Origin: Deltaproteobacteria bacterium
GTDB lineage: Bacteria > Myxococcota_A > UBA9160 > UBA4427
Direction of reading: 5' to 3'
NCBI GenBank assembly: GCA_029261855.1
Contig: JAJDAN010000004.1
Coordinates: 61,720-125,719, forward strand
Length of the DNA: 64,000 nt
The notes under the pieces are model-generated. The model saw only the letters and a list, made by a program, of their open reading frames with translations, had not been told where the DNA came from and did not search any database. The position numbers were made by a program, and so were the translations under genes. Shown piece by piece: positions 8,699 to 16,802 of the stretch (position 1 is its first letter; each line of letters opens with the position of its first letter).

Positions 8699-9733
8699 CT
8701 ACGCCGGCTTCCTGCCGAAGGCACGAGCGAGCGAGCCCGGTATGAAGTCGCTGATCTCGACGTCGGTGAAGCCCGCAGCGGCCAGATAGCCGGCGCACTC
8801 GGCGCGGGTATGGGCGCGGCCCTGGCTCCCGCAGATCAGCTCGTTCATGCCCCACATCGCGGCGTCGAGCGGACCCCGGCGATCGTCGTCGAGCATCTCG
8901 CCGATGAGGTGCATCTCGCCGCCTGGCTCCAGCGCTCGAAACGCTCGTGCCGCCACACCAGCGATCACCACTCCGTCGTAGATCGGGAGGTTGCTGGCCA
9001 TCACGACGACATCGCAGGCAGGAAACGCACCTTGGGTGAAGTCGGCGCCGAGGGTGTCGACCCGGCCGACGACATCGTGCAGGGCGATGTACTCCTGGGT
9101 CACCGCGACGACGGGCGGCAGGTCGAGCACTGTCGCTGCGAGCCCCTCGAACGCCTTCACGGCGGTGATCGAGTACGCGCCCGATCCGCCGCCCAGGTCG
9201 AGCAAACGACGCCGACCGGCCAGATCGACGCCGCGCACGAACCGCCGCGCGGCCCCGAAGCCGATGCTCGAGGTGGCTCGGTGGTACTTGCGGGCCGCTT
9301 CCGGGGTGAGATCCTCGTACATTCCGAGCCGCGTCGGCTCGCCTTCTCGCATCAGCTCCGTCATGCGGAACCAGTCCACGACCTGAGGACGGGTGAAGTG
9401 CATCCAGGGCCCGGCGTAGCCACGCTCGCCCTTGACGAGGTAGCGATCGACGTCCGGTGCGTTCTCAAGCCGCAAGGCGCCCGACTCCGCCCAGCGCAGC
9501 AGGTCCAGGCTCAGACAGCACGTCACCAGTCGGTCGATGTCGACCGGGCTCAGCCCGGTCGCAGCGGCCAGTGCCGGTTCGGTATCCGCGCCTTGGTGAA
9601 CGTGCGTGAAGAGCTCGACGTCGATCGCGGTAAAGAGCACCGCAGACCGGGTGTAGGCCCGTGCGATTTCCTGGAGTCGCGTTGTGTCGACCCGGCCCGG
9701 CTCGCCTCGTTCACCCTTCTCAAGCTGGGCCAT
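8699..9733 (-). CDS. SAM-dependent O-methyltransferase (winged-helix dimerisation type)
   Basis: 344 residues. An N-terminal helical/winged-helix region (residues about 20-110: YTRSAVLFTAIDVELFTHV, ATGLSPVDIDRLVTCCLSL) is typical of the hydroxyneurospore/caffeate/polyketide O-methyltransferase family. It is followed by a Rossmann SAM domain with LLDLGGGSGAYSIT near residue 180, VLDLPPVV, and a C-terminal EPGGEMHLIGEM strand. Such enzymes methylate hydroxyls on small aromatic or polyketide products. It is 6 bp downstream of the SDR gene in the same direction, so the two probably form an operon and act on a common product. Confidence 0.85.
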   Translation of the reverse strand: MAQLEKGERGEPGRVDTTRLQEIARAYTRSAVLFTAIDVELFTHVHQGADTEPALAAATGLSPVDIDRLVTCCLSLDLLRWAESGALRLENAPDVDRYLVKGERGYAGPWMHFTRPQVVDWFRMTELMREGEPTRLGMYEDLTPEAARKYHRATSSIGFGAARRFVRGVDLAGRRRLLDLGGGSGAYSITAVKAFEGLAATVLDLPPVVAVTQEYIALHDVVGRVDTLGADFTQGAFPACDVVVMASNLPIYDGVVIAGVAARAFRALEPGGEMHLIGEMLDDDRRGPLDAAMWGMNELICGSQGRAHTRAECAGYLAAAGFTDVEISDFIPGSLARAFGRKPA

Positions 9734-9739
9734 CGCGCC

Positions 9740-10624
9740 CTACTCCTCGACCGCGAACCAGGTGGGCTTGCCGAGCGCCCAGTACTCGCCCCACACCTGT
9801 GCGCCGCCTGCCACGTGTGTCACTTCGCCGGTGATGAACCCGCTGGCCTCGGGCGAGCCGAGGAAGACCACGGCCTGCGCGACGTCGTGCACGTCGCCCA
9901 GACGTCGTTGCGGATTGTGGTCGAAGCTCCGTCGCGCCTCGGTTGGATAGTTGAGCAGCCCCGGGCTGCGCACGACGCCCACAGCGACGGTGTTGATGCG
10001 GATCCGATGGGGCGCCCACTCGACGCTCAAGCTCGCCGCCAGATTCTGGGCTCCCGCGCGAGCCGCAGCGGTGTGCGGGATGCCAACGGCGGCGCGTCCA
10101 GTGATGGTCCCGATGTTGACGATCGACCCGGGCTGCTTCCGTGCGATCCACTCTCGCGCGGCCGCCTGCATCACATACCAGGTCCCGTAGAGGTTCGTTT
10201 CGAGCACCGCAGCCCACCCCTTCGGCGACACGTCCACCGCGGGCTGCGCGAACTGGCCTCCGGCGTTGTTGACGACGAGATCGACACGTCCCTGCTGATC
10301 GTGAGCGGCAGCGAGCAGCGCGGCGACCTGCTCGGGATCGCGGATGCTCATCCGCTCCGTCTGGCAGACGATGCCGAGCTCGCCGAGAGATCCGGCGAGC
10401 TGATCGAGCTTCGCCGCGTCGCGCCCACAAGTGACGATCGTGGCGCCGAGTCGCCCGAGCAGGATGCAGATCGCCCGCCCGATGCCCCCTGCCCCACCAG
10501 TGACGAGCACGACCTGCCCGGCGAACAGATCAGATCGAAATGCGCACGGCAGCGCCGCGAGCTCCGCGTCCGTGTGAACGGCGTACGGATCGTTCGCGTC
10601 GCTCGGTTCTCCCGCCATTTGCAC
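9740..10624 (-). CDS. SDR family oxidoreductase (dienoyl-CoA-reductase-like subgroup)
   Basis: 294 residues with the TGGAGGIG dinucleotide-binding motif near residue 42, the NNAGGQF motif near 120 and a TGEVTHVAGG C-terminal element. The canonical Y-x3-K pair is absent: the position reads HTAAARAGAQNLAAS, with no Tyr and Arg/Ala where Lys is expected, as in several dienoyl/enoyl-CoA reductase-like SDRs. The same substitution occurs in the SDR at 26212-27111. It is the first gene of a two-gene unit with the O-methyltransferase. It likely reduces an enoyl or carbonyl group, but the substrate is unknown. Confidence 0.84.
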   Translation of the reverse strand: MQMAGEPSDANDPYAVHTDAELAALPCAFRSDLFAGQVVLVTGGAGGIGRAICILLGRLGATIVTCGRDAAKLDQLAGSLGELGIVCQTERMSIRDPEQVAALLAAAHDQQGRVDLVVNNAGGQFAQPAVDVSPKGWAAVLETNLYGTWYVMQAAAREWIARKQPGSIVNIGTITGRAAVGIPHTAAARAGAQNLAASLSVEWAPHRIRINTVAVGVVRSPGLLNYPTEARRSFDHNPQRRLGDVHDVAQAVVFLGSPEASGFITGEVTHVAGGAQVWGEYWALGKPTWFAVEE

Positions 10625-10668
10625 ATGTTACATCTTGCTCTGGGGGGCATCTCCAGGAGGGTTGGACT

Positions 10669-10737
10669 GGGGGTGGTCCATCGATGGAGCCGCCCCCGAC
10701 CATCGCTGAGGGATGGCGACGGAGTCGCCACCCCTCA
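10669..10737 (-). terminator. Two adjacent GC hairpins downstream of the exported-protein gene
   Basis: One hairpin pairs GGGGGTGGTCCAT (10669-10681) with ATGGAGCCGCCCCC (10684-10697). The second pairs TGAGGGATGGCGAC (10707-10720) with GTCGCCACCCCTCA (10724-10737) around a GGA loop, with one mismatch. They lie 50-120 bp beyond the stop of the gene at 10788-11501 and upstream of the SDR gene. There is no T-run, so rho-independent function is uncertain. Confidence 0.45.
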
Positions 10738-10787
10738 GGAGCGAACCGGTTCAGGTGGCCTGACGGCGCCGTCCCCCGGGAGCGAGG

Positions 10788-11501
10788 CTAGGAGAGGCTG
10801 ATCTCCACGCTGATCACGACCTGCTGGCCGAGCACCACCGGGACGGGCGCGATGCCGGTCGTCGTGATGGCGGAGAAGCCCCCGAGCGGGTTGATACCCG
10901 TCGCGCAGTCGTTCGGTGTCGTCGCCGGAGTGCAGCTGAAGACGACGGAATCCACCTGGTCGATGGAGCCGCTCCGCTGCGCGATGAAGGTTCCGCTGAG
11001 CGTCATGTTCCGCGGTGCCGTGGACTTGACTGTCAGCGAGAGTGTCGGGAAGCGATTGTTGCCGACCGTCGGATCCGTCGGCTCCGTGACGACGCATATG
11101 CCTGTCGGCGCGCCCGCCGGCTCCTCGCACACCTCCTGACCAGCCGGCGTACCGGCGAAGATCGACCAGTATCCCACCGCAGTCTGCCGCGCGAGGAACT
11201 GGAAGAGCTTCAGGTCGCCGTTGGGGTCCAGCGCGTTGTCGAACTCGCGGCGGAGCACGACGCCGCCGTCCGGATCGAGGACGGTGATCGTCCAGTGTCC
11301 ATGCACGCGGATGTTCTGCTCGGCCCGGCCCTGCGAGGTCTCCTCAGTGCCGGCCCCGCTCGACTCTCCCGATTCCGGCGCGGGCTTCACGCTTCCCTCT
11401 CCGGACCGCTCATCGGCCGCGAAGAGTGCGCCCGGACTGCCCACGAGGAGCAAGACGAGCGCCAGAACCGCGATTCTGGAGGTAGAGAAGTTTTGCAGCA
11501 T
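10788..11501 (-). CDS. Exported protein of unknown function
   Basis: 237 residues with a good signal peptide (SRIAVLALVLLLVGSPGALFA, cleavage after AFA-type site) and then a Glu/Ser/Gly-rich linker to about residue 60. The mature region is beta-rich: WTITVLDPDGGVVLRREFDN, then FQFLARQTAVGYWSIF and TLSLTVKSTAPRNMTLSGTF, ending in VVISVEISLS. Four cysteines (EVC, GICV, FSC, DCA) could form two disulphides. No catalytic motif is recognised. It has the look of a small secreted or surface beta-sandwich. It is 63 bp downstream of the repeat protein at 11565-12800 in the same direction and may be co-transcribed with it. Confidence 0.7.
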   Translation of the reverse strand: MLQNFSTSRIAVLALVLLLVGSPGALFAADERSGEGSVKPAPESGESSGAGTEETSQGRAEQNIRVHGHWTITVLDPDGGVVLRREFDNALDPNGDLKLFQFLARQTAVGYWSIFAGTPAGQEVCEEPAGAPTGICVVTEPTDPTVGNNRFPTLSLTVKSTAPRNMTLSGTFIAQRSGSIDQVDSVVFSCTPATTPNDCATGINPLGGFSAITTTGIAPVPVVLGQQVVISVEISLS

Positions 11502-11564
11502 TTCGATCTCCTCTTTGCGTTGTGTCTTCCGTTGTGTCCGTCCCTGGCAAGGATGCAGTCCACC

Positions 11565-12800
11565 CTACGACCGAACCGACACAGATGTGAGGCGCACACC
11601 GATTGCAAGAATCAAGACCCCGAGCAGCACGCTCGCGACGCCGAGAAGGGCGGGCAGTTGCAGGGAGATGAACACGGACGGGCCGCCTGTCGCTTCGATC
11701 CAGCCGTCCGTCCCCGTGTCGTCACCGGGCTGGCCGTCCAGGAGGTCGATGGTCGCCGTCGCGGTAGCGACGCCGCCGACCGATCTCGTTCCGAGGTTGG
11801 CCGCCAGCGTGTACCACGCCGCGGTTCCCGGACTCCCGGGCACGACGGGTCCGTAGTGTCGCCAGGGACCCGCCAGCGATGCGGTCCCGTGCCATAGGGT
11901 GGTGAGCGTGGCGCTGCTGCACGGCACCCGGAACCGCACGAGGCCAAGCGGATGGTCGAATGACGGATCCGGGGGCAACGCCGACTCCGGAACGGCCTCC
12001 ACCGCGAGCAGCGTCGTGCAGCCCGGCCCCAGCTCGAGCGTCACGGCTCCTCCGCCCGCGGCGGCGAGGAGCGAGGCCACCTCTCCCTGCATGCGATCCG
12101 GAACGCCGTCGGCGTTCCCGTCGCCGCCATTCGGGGCCGCATCCTCGATGAGGTCGTCGACCCCGTCGCCATCGGAGTCGGTGAACGCCACGATGGCCGA
12201 ATCGGTCACCTTGACGACCTCCGCGACGGCGATGCTGACGGGCGGCAGCAGGACCGCAACGTCGCTCACCGCGACCGTCTCGACGACCGAGACCACCACG
12301 GGAGGGAAGACTCCCAGGTTGTCCGCGACGGTGATTCCCTCCTTCACCTCGATCGCCACGGGCGGATGCAGGGAGGGGCCGTCGGCGAAAGCGATGCCCT
12401 CCACCACGTTGATTGCGACGGGTGGGAGCGCCGCCGGCACATCGGCGAGGTTGATGGCTTCCAACACGTCGATCGACACTGGCGGAAACGCCCCCGGGCT
12501 GTCGGCGACGCCGATGCTCTCCGCCACGTCGATCGACACCGGCGGGAACGACAGCGGGTCGTCTTCGACACGAACCCTCTCGCGGACTTCGATCGAGACG
12601 GGCGGAAGTGCGCCAGGAGCGTCCATGACCTCCAGCATCTCGACCACGTCGATCGAGACCGGCGGGAACGCTTCCGGGACGTCCGTGACCACGATGGCTT
12701 CGGTGACCTTGATCGTGACGTCTGCGGCGATCGCCGGACCAGGCCACACGCCCGACAGCGCGGTGGAAACGAACAGCGTGGCTACGGGTGAGCGCCTCAT
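11565..12800 (-). CDS. Surface protein with nine 20-residue repeats, Ca-binding-like linker and C-terminal membrane anchor
   Basis: 411 residues. A signal peptide (residues 1-26) is followed by nine tandem 20-residue units at about 28-207, consensus PVSIDVxExIxVxDxPxAFP. Next comes an Asp-rich linker DSDGDGVDDLIED, repeated loosely as NGGDGNADGVPD, resembling thrombospondin-3/EF-type calcium loops. A beta-rich domain at about 250-375 includes SLAGPWRHYGP and AAWYTLAANLG, reminiscent of choice-of-anchor domains. The C-terminus has one membrane span (LLGVASVLLGVLILAIGV) followed by a short tail with two arginines. The layout suggests a cell-surface stalk anchored at the C-terminus; function is unknown. 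Confidence 0.75.
   Translation of the reverse strand: MRRSPVATLFVSTALSGVWPGPAIAADVTIKVTEAIVVTDVPEAFPPVSIDVVEMLEVMDAPGALPPVSIEVRERVRVEDDPLSFPPVSIDVAESIGVADSPGAFPPVSIDVLEAINLADVPAALPPVAINVVEGIAFADGPSLHPPVAIEVKEGITVADNLGVFPPVVVSVVETVAVSDVAVLLPPVSIAVAEVVKVTDSAIVAFTDSDGDGVDDLIEDAAPNGGDGNADGVPDRMQGEVASLLAAAGGGAVTLELGPGCTTLLAVEAVPESALPPDPSFDHPLGLVRFRVPCSSATLTTLWHGTASLAGPWRHYGPVVPGSPGTAAWYTLAANLGTRSVGGVATATATIDLLDGQPGDDTGTDGWIEATGGPSVFISLQLPALLGVASVLLGVLILAIGVRLTSVSVRS
12180..12719 (-). repeat. Nine tandem 60-bp coding repeats
   Basis: The repeat domain of the surface protein is built of nine in-frame 60-bp units. Central units such as PPVSIDVAESIGVADSPGAF and PPVSIDVLEAINLADVPAAL are close copies at DNA level (recurring CGGCGGGAACG and TCGATCGACAC strings), while the outer units are more diverged. 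This suggests recent central expansion or gene conversion. Confidence 0.8.
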
Positions 12801-12931
12801 GGCAGCATCTCCCCACGCCTCATTCTACACCCCGGGGCATCCCGTGTTGCTGTTAGGCCAGAATGACGGTCTCTCGATCCCTCGGGGCTACCGGGTGGCC
12901 CTACGGGAGGGCATGCGCGGCGATAGGAGCA
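12801..12931 (-). other. Leader region upstream of the repeat protein, no known element recognised
   Basis: 131 bp between the start of the repeat protein and the MITE-like copy B. A small hairpin can be drawn at 12885-12901 (GGGC stem with a GGTAG-type loop). I looked for a c-di-GMP or other riboswitch core and did not find one. The promoter of the repeat-protein gene presumably lies here. Confidence 0.3.
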
Positions 12932-13119
12932 CTTGTTGCCAGGGCTCGGGCCGGGGCGAGCGCGCGGCGTCAGGTATCGGCGGACGACCGACGCCGCTCG
13001 GGTTCGGGGCGTGGGGAGGGCTTGCGACGACGTATGGCATGACGCAGACCCGGCAAGGGGAAAGCAGCCTGCCCAGGGAGGAGCAGGCCCTCCCCACGCC
13101 CCGAACCCCTGGCACGAAC
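12932..13119 (-). repeat. MITE-like palindromic element, copy B
   Basis: The core is a perfect 22-bp inverted repeat, 13000-13021 against 13087-13108 (arm sequence GGGTTCGGGGCGTGGGGAGG plus GC), with a 65-nt loop. Outer ends carry TTGTTGCCAGGGCTCGGG on the left and CCCCTGGCACGAACA on the right, which are near inverted copies. Read on the minus strand, the loop begins CTGCTCCTCCCTGG, matching the loop of copy A at 8218-8350. It fills the gap after the acyl-CoA dehydrogenase stop. Confidence 0.65.
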
Positions 13120-13126
13120 ACTCGCG

Positions 13127-14281
13127 CTACGAACCCTCGGCCAGCACCAGCTTGGCGATGGTGTTGAGCTGCATGAAGGTCGTGCCTTCGTAGATCTGGG
13201 CGACCTTGGCGTCTCGCAGGAACTTCTCGGCCAGGCATTCCTTGGTGACGCCGATGCCACCGTATACGTCAATGCAGCGGCTCGCGACGGATTCTGCCAC
13301 GCGGCTCGCGACGAGCTTCGTCATGGCGCCTTCGCGCGCGTAGGACAGGCCGGCTTCCCGGCGGCGAGCGGCGTTGTAGCAGTGCAGGCGCACCGTGGCG
13401 ACGTCCGTCGCACATTCGGCGAGCAGGTGCTGGACAGCCTGAAACTCTCCGATCTTCTGGCCGAAGGCTTCGCGTTCCTTCGCGTAGGCGACGGCGCCTT
13501 CGAGTGCGCCGGTCGCAAGGCCCAGCATCTGGGCGCCGATGCCGATGCGTCCTTCGTTGAGGGTTTCGATGGCGAGCTTGTAGCCCTGGCCCACCTTGCC
13601 GAGCACGTTCTGCTTGGGGACGACGACATCGTCGAGGATCACCTCGCAGGTGCTCGATGCCCTCACGCCGAGCTTGTCTTCCTTCTTGCCGACGCTCAGG
13701 CCCTTCATCTCGCGGTCGACCACGAAGGCCGTGATGCCCTTGTGGCCCGCTGCCGGATCGACGGTGGCGAACACCACGAACAGGCCCGCCTCGTGGGCGT
13801 TCGAGATCCACAGCTTCTGGCCGCTCAAGCGAAAGTTGTCGCCGTCGGGGACGGCCGCCGTCTTGAGCGAGAAAGCGTCGCTGCCCGAGCCCGCCTCCGA
13901 AAGCGCGTACGAACCGATGGTGTCCTTCGCGAGCCGCGGCAGGAAGCGTTCCTTCTGGTCGTCGGTCCCCCAGCGCAGGAACTGGTTCACCACCAGGGTG
14001 TTCTGGACGTCCACCGGGATGGCGGCAGCCGGGTCGATGCGGGCGAGCTCTTCGATGGCGAGGATCGACATGAAGAAGGTGCCGCCGGCGCCGCCGTACT
14101 GCTCGGGGATCTCGATGCCCATGAGGCCGAGCGCGAACATCTCGTCGAGCAGATCCCGGGGCTGCTGGGCCTCTCTCTCCATCTGCTCGACCCGGGGCGC
14201 GATGCGCTGCTCGGCGAAGTCGCGGACGGTGGAACGGAAGATCTCTTCTTCTTCCGTGAAGGTCGTGAGAGGTTGGCTCAT
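13127..14281 (-). CDS. Acyl-CoA dehydrogenase (short/branched-chain type)
   Basis: 384 residues, standard length. Landmarks: YALSEAGSGSDAFSLKTAA (FAD/substrate-binding loop), WISNAHEAGLFVVFATV, KLGVRASSTCEVILDDVVVP, ERIAPRVEQ-type N-terminal helices, and the catalytic-glutamate motif YEGTTFMQLNTIAK near residue 368. Soluble flavoenzyme that makes the alpha-beta double bond in an acyl-CoA and passes electrons to ETF. The glutamate position and QLNTIAK ending resemble short/branched-chain dehydrogenases. It is divergent from a TetR gene across three 19-bp direct repeats, which suggests repression by that regulator. Confidence 0.92.
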   Translation of the reverse strand: MSQPLTTFTEEEEIFRSTVRDFAEQRIAPRVEQMEREAQQPRDLLDEMFALGLMGIEIPEQYGGAGGTFFMSILAIEELARIDPAAAIPVDVQNTLVVNQFLRWGTDDQKERFLPRLAKDTIGSYALSEAGSGSDAFSLKTAAVPDGDNFRLSGQKLWISNAHEAGLFVVFATVDPAAGHKGITAFVVDREMKGLSVGKKEDKLGVRASSTCEVILDDVVVPKQNVLGKVGQGYKLAIETLNEGRIGIGAQMLGLATGALEGAVAYAKEREAFGQKIGEFQAVQHLLAECATDVATVRLHCYNAARRREAGLSYAREGAMTKLVASRVAESVASRCIDVYGGIGVTKECLAEKFLRDAKVAQIYEGTTFMQLNTIAKLVLAEGS

Positions 14282-14329
14282 GGGGGGGCTCCGTTGGCAA
14301 GAAGGAATGACGCGGAGCGCGCCACTATC

Positions 14330-14386
14330 GCATGCCGGGGGCCCTATGGCATGCCCGGGGCCTTATGGCATGCTCGGGGCCTTCCA
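14330..14386. promoter_or_regulatory. Three tandem 19-bp repeats between acyl-CoA dehydrogenase and TetR genes
   Basis: GCATGCCGGGGGCCCTATG at 14330-14348, GCATGCCCGGGGCCTTATG at 14349-14367 and GCATGCTCGGGGCCTTCCA at 14368-14386 are head-to-tail copies. The first two junctions contain the palindrome GGCATGCC. The array lies 17 bp before the TetR start and 49 bp from the divergent start, a good place for a cooperative repressor operator. Confidence 0.65.
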
Positions 14387-14402
14387 GCGAGGGTCCAAGG
14401 CC

Positions 14403-15008
14403 ATGAGCTCGAGGGTGCCGGAACGAAAGGCGGCCAACGCAAACGACGGCCGCGTGCGCCGCGGCGCCCGCAACCGCGCCTACATCATGGACGCCATCTT
14501 CGAGCTGGTCCGTGAGGGCGTCCCGCTCCCCACCGCCGAGCAGGTGGCCCAGCGCGCCGGCGTCGGGACGCGCACGGTGTTCCGCCACTACGACGACATG
14601 GAGAGCCTGTTCGTCGAGATGCAGAGCCGCCTCGAGGGCGAAGTGCGTCCGCTGCTGGAGGGGCCGGCGATCGAGGGCCCCATCGAGGAACGCGTGCGCC
14701 AGCTCGTTGCGCGTCGCGCACGCATCTTCGAGCGCATCGCTCCGTTCCGCAGGTCTGCGAACGTCCAGCGCATCCGCTCTCCGCTCTTCCAGGAAGGCGA
14801 CGCCGAGCTCGACCGCGAGCTGCGCGTCCAGCTGCGCGAAGTGCTCGCAGCCGAGATCCCGTCCCTCGACGAAGACGCCCGCGAGGCGCTGGAAATGGCC
14901 ACCTCGTTCGAGGCCTGGGACCGGCTGCGGAACGCCCAGCGACTTGGCCGAGAACGCGCCCAGCGCGTGATCGAGGGCGCGATCCTGGCGATGCTGCGCA
15001 GCAAGTAG
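14403..15008 (+). CDS. TetR family transcriptional regulator
   Basis: 201 residues from ATG at 14403; upstream extension would cross the repeats and the divergent gene. The N-terminus is basic (MSSRVPERKAANANDGRVRR) and is followed by the HTH PTAEQVAQRAGVGTRTVFRH with YDDMESLF at residues about 25-70. The C-terminal domain contains ATSFEAWDRLRNAQRLGRER, common in TetR regulators of acyl-CoA dehydrogenase or monooxygenase genes. It probably represses the divergent acyl-CoA dehydrogenase and itself through the 19-bp repeats, and may extend to the two downstream genes. Confidence 0.88.
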   Translation: MSSRVPERKAANANDGRVRRGARNRAYIMDAIFELVREGVPLPTAEQVAQRAGVGTRTVFRHYDDMESLFVEMQSRLEGEVRPLLEGPAIEGPIEERVRQLVARRARIFERIAPFRRSANVQRIRSPLFQEGDAELDRELRVQLREVLAAEIPSLDEDAREALEMATSFEAWDRLRNAQRLGRERAQRVIEGAILAMLRSK

Positions 15009-15074
15009 CTCGGCGGCGGCGACGCTATCCTCCGCCCGCTGTTCGAACCCCCAGAGCGAGACCCCGAGAAGAGC

Positions 15075-15917
15075 ATGCCCCTCGAAATCCTCCCCATGTC
15101 CGGCCACCTGGGCGCCGAGATCCGAGGTGCCGATCTCGCGAAGCTCGACGACGCGGTGTTCGCGGAGATCCACCAGGCCTTTCTCGATCACGCGGTCATC
15201 GTCTTCCGGGACCAGACTCTCGGCCACGAAGACCAGATCGCGTTCGGGCGGCGCTTCGGTGAGCTCGACGTGCACCCCATCGCCGTCGGCATGGACCAGC
15301 ACCCGGAGATGATCCGCGTGCTGAAGCCCGCGGGCGAGCGCGCGTCCTTCGGCACCAGCTGGCACAGCGACAACACCTTCTTCGAGAAGCCGAGCATGGC
15401 GAGCATCCTGTACGGCGTGACGCTCCCGCCCTACGGCGGCGACACGCTCTGGGCGTCCACCGAGAAGGCCTACGAGACCCTGTCCCCCGGCATGAAGAAG
15501 GTCGTCGACGATCTCGTCGCCGTGCACAGCGCGCGCAGCGCCTACGACCCGCGCGTCACCGGCGAGGCCAAGTACCGCGGCGAGGCCGCCATCCAGTACC
15601 GGCACTCGGACATCATCGACGAAGAGGTCGAGCATCCGTTGATCCGCACCCACCCCGAAACCGGGCGTCGCGGCATCTTCGTGAACCCGATGTTCACGCT
15701 CCGCATCGCCGGCTTCGGCGCGGCCGAGAGCGAGGCGCTGCTGCACTTCCTGTACGACCACGTGACGCGCCCGGAGTTCACCTGTCGCCTGCGTTGGCAA
15801 CCGGGCACGGTCGCCATGTGGGACAACCGCGCCACCCAGCACTACGCGATCGACGACTACGAGGGCTTCGAACGCGTCATGTACCGGGTGACCGTGCAGG
15901 GCGATCGCCCGCGCTAG
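15075..15917 (+). CDS. TauD/TfdA family Fe(II)/2-oxoglutarate dioxygenase
   Basis: 280 residues. The iron ligands are H-x-D in SWHSDNTFF near residue 97 and the distal His in ATQHYAIDD near 255; the 2-oxoglutarate-binding Arg is in the following FERVMYRVTVQGD. The N-terminal GAEIRGADL and HAVIVFRDQ blocks are typical. These enzymes hydroxylate a substrate next to a heteroatom using O2 and 2-oxoglutarate, releasing succinate and CO2 (taurine, 2,4-D, alkyl sulphates and others). The substrate cannot be inferred. It is 66 bp after the TetR gene, same strand. Confidence 0.9.
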   Translation: MPLEILPMSGHLGAEIRGADLAKLDDAVFAEIHQAFLDHAVIVFRDQTLGHEDQIAFGRRFGELDVHPIAVGMDQHPEMIRVLKPAGERASFGTSWHSDNTFFEKPSMASILYGVTLPPYGGDTLWASTEKAYETLSPGMKKVVDDLVAVHSARSAYDPRVTGEAKYRGEAAIQYRHSDIIDEEVEHPLIRTHPETGRRGIFVNPMFTLRIAGFGAAESEALLHFLYDHVTRPEFTCRLRWQPGTVAMWDNRATQHYAIDDYEGFERVMYRVTVQGDRPR

Positions 15918-15923
15918 CGGGCG
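15906..15923. terminator. Short perfect hairpin overlapping the dioxygenase stop codon
   Basis: CGCCCGC, loop GCTA, GCGGGCG. The TAG stop of the dioxygenase lies in the loop/right arm. No T-tract follows and the next gene starts 18 bp on, so it may act as an attenuator or mRNA stabiliser rather than a terminator. Confidence 0.4.
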
Positions 15924-15940
15924 CGGTCTTCCGGGCATCC

Positions 15941-16789
15941 GTGATACGCATCCTGATCGTCGACGCCTACCCGAAGGAGGGCCGGCAAAGCCTGCGCGAC
16001 GCGGGCGGCAGCGAGGCGGGCGACCTCTACCGGGCCCTGCTGTCGCGCATCGCGACCGGACTCGAAACCGAAATCCAGGCGGACGTCCTGCACCCGGCGG
16101 ACGGCGAGCTGCCGGCGGCTTCCGAACTTTCGCACTGGGACGGCGTCGTCTGGACCGGCTCGAACCTCTCGATCCTCGACGCCGACGATCCCGGGGTGAG
16201 CCGCCAGGTGGACCTCGTCCGCGACCTGCTCGATGCGGGCGTTCCGAACTTCGGGTCGTGCTTCGCCGTGCAGCTGGCCGCGACCGCGCGCGGCGGGCGC
16301 TGCGCGGCGAACCCCAAGGGACGCGAGTTCGGGATCGCGCGCGAGATCCACGTTTCCGCCGCAGGCCGCGCGCACCCGCTCTACCGCGACAAGCCCGACA
16401 CCTTCGACGCGTTCACGAGCCACGCCGACCACGTGGTCGCGCTGCCTCCGAAAGCAACGTTGCTCTCGGAAAACGCCTGGTCGCCGGTGCAGGGCGCCGC
16501 CTACGAGAACCCTCGCGACGGGTCGTTCTGGGCCGTGCAGTACCACCCGGAATACGACCTGCGCGAGGTGGCAAGCCTCGCCCGCCTGCGCGAGCGCGAG
16601 CTGATCGCCCAGGGCACCTTCGCCGACGAGACCGCCGCGCGCGCCTGGATCGACGGCATGGAGACCCTGCACGCCGACGCGAAGCGTGAAGACCTGGCCA
16701 CCGAGCTCGGCATCGGGCCGACCCTTCAGGACCCGAGGCTGCGAACCCTCGAAGTCCGCAACTGGCTCGTCGCGCGCGTGCTCGCCTGA
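15941..16789 (+). CDS. Class I glutamine amidotransferase-like protein
   Basis: 282 residues from GTG (VIRILIVDAYPKEGR). It has the class I glutaminase layout: WDGVVWTGSNLSI, a nucleophile elbow FGSCFAVQL near residue 105, HADHVVALPP, and the His-Glu dyad in AVQYHPEYDL near 205. The usual GxCxG elbow is GSCFA, but Cys, His and Glu are all kept, so glutaminase or gamma-glutamyl hydrolase activity is plausible. The extended C-terminus (about 215-282) is unlike GuaA. It follows the dioxygenase by 23 bp and may be in its operon. No synthetase domain is attached, so the acceptor is unknown. Confidence 0.8.
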   Translation: MIRILIVDAYPKEGRQSLRDAGGSEAGDLYRALLSRIATGLETEIQADVLHPADGELPAASELSHWDGVVWTGSNLSILDADDPGVSRQVDLVRDLLDAGVPNFGSCFAVQLAATARGGRCAANPKGREFGIAREIHVSAAGRAHPLYRDKPDTFDAFTSHADHVVALPPKATLLSENAWSPVQGAAYENPRDGSFWAVQYHPEYDLREVASLARLRERELIAQGTFADETAARAWIDGMETLHADAKREDLATELGIGPTLQDPRLRTLEVRNWLVARVLA

Positions 16790-16802
16790 ACGGGCCGCGC
16801 GA

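Noticed and set aside
8353..8745. 130-codon open frame after the ino1 repeat element
   Set aside because: It is Arg/Ser/Pro-rich, overlaps the MITE-like element and the methyltransferase 3' end, and has no ribosome-binding site or motif.
12180..12719. CRISPR-like periodic repeats
   Set aside because: The period is an exact 60 bp with no unique spacers, in frame with a signal-peptide protein; it is a coding repeat.
12801..12931. Possible c-di-GMP (GEMM-type) riboswitch upstream of the repeat surface protein, suggested by a GGTAGCC-like string
   Set aside because: The conserved ACGCAAAGCC-type receptor helix and the second paired arm could not be found on either strand.
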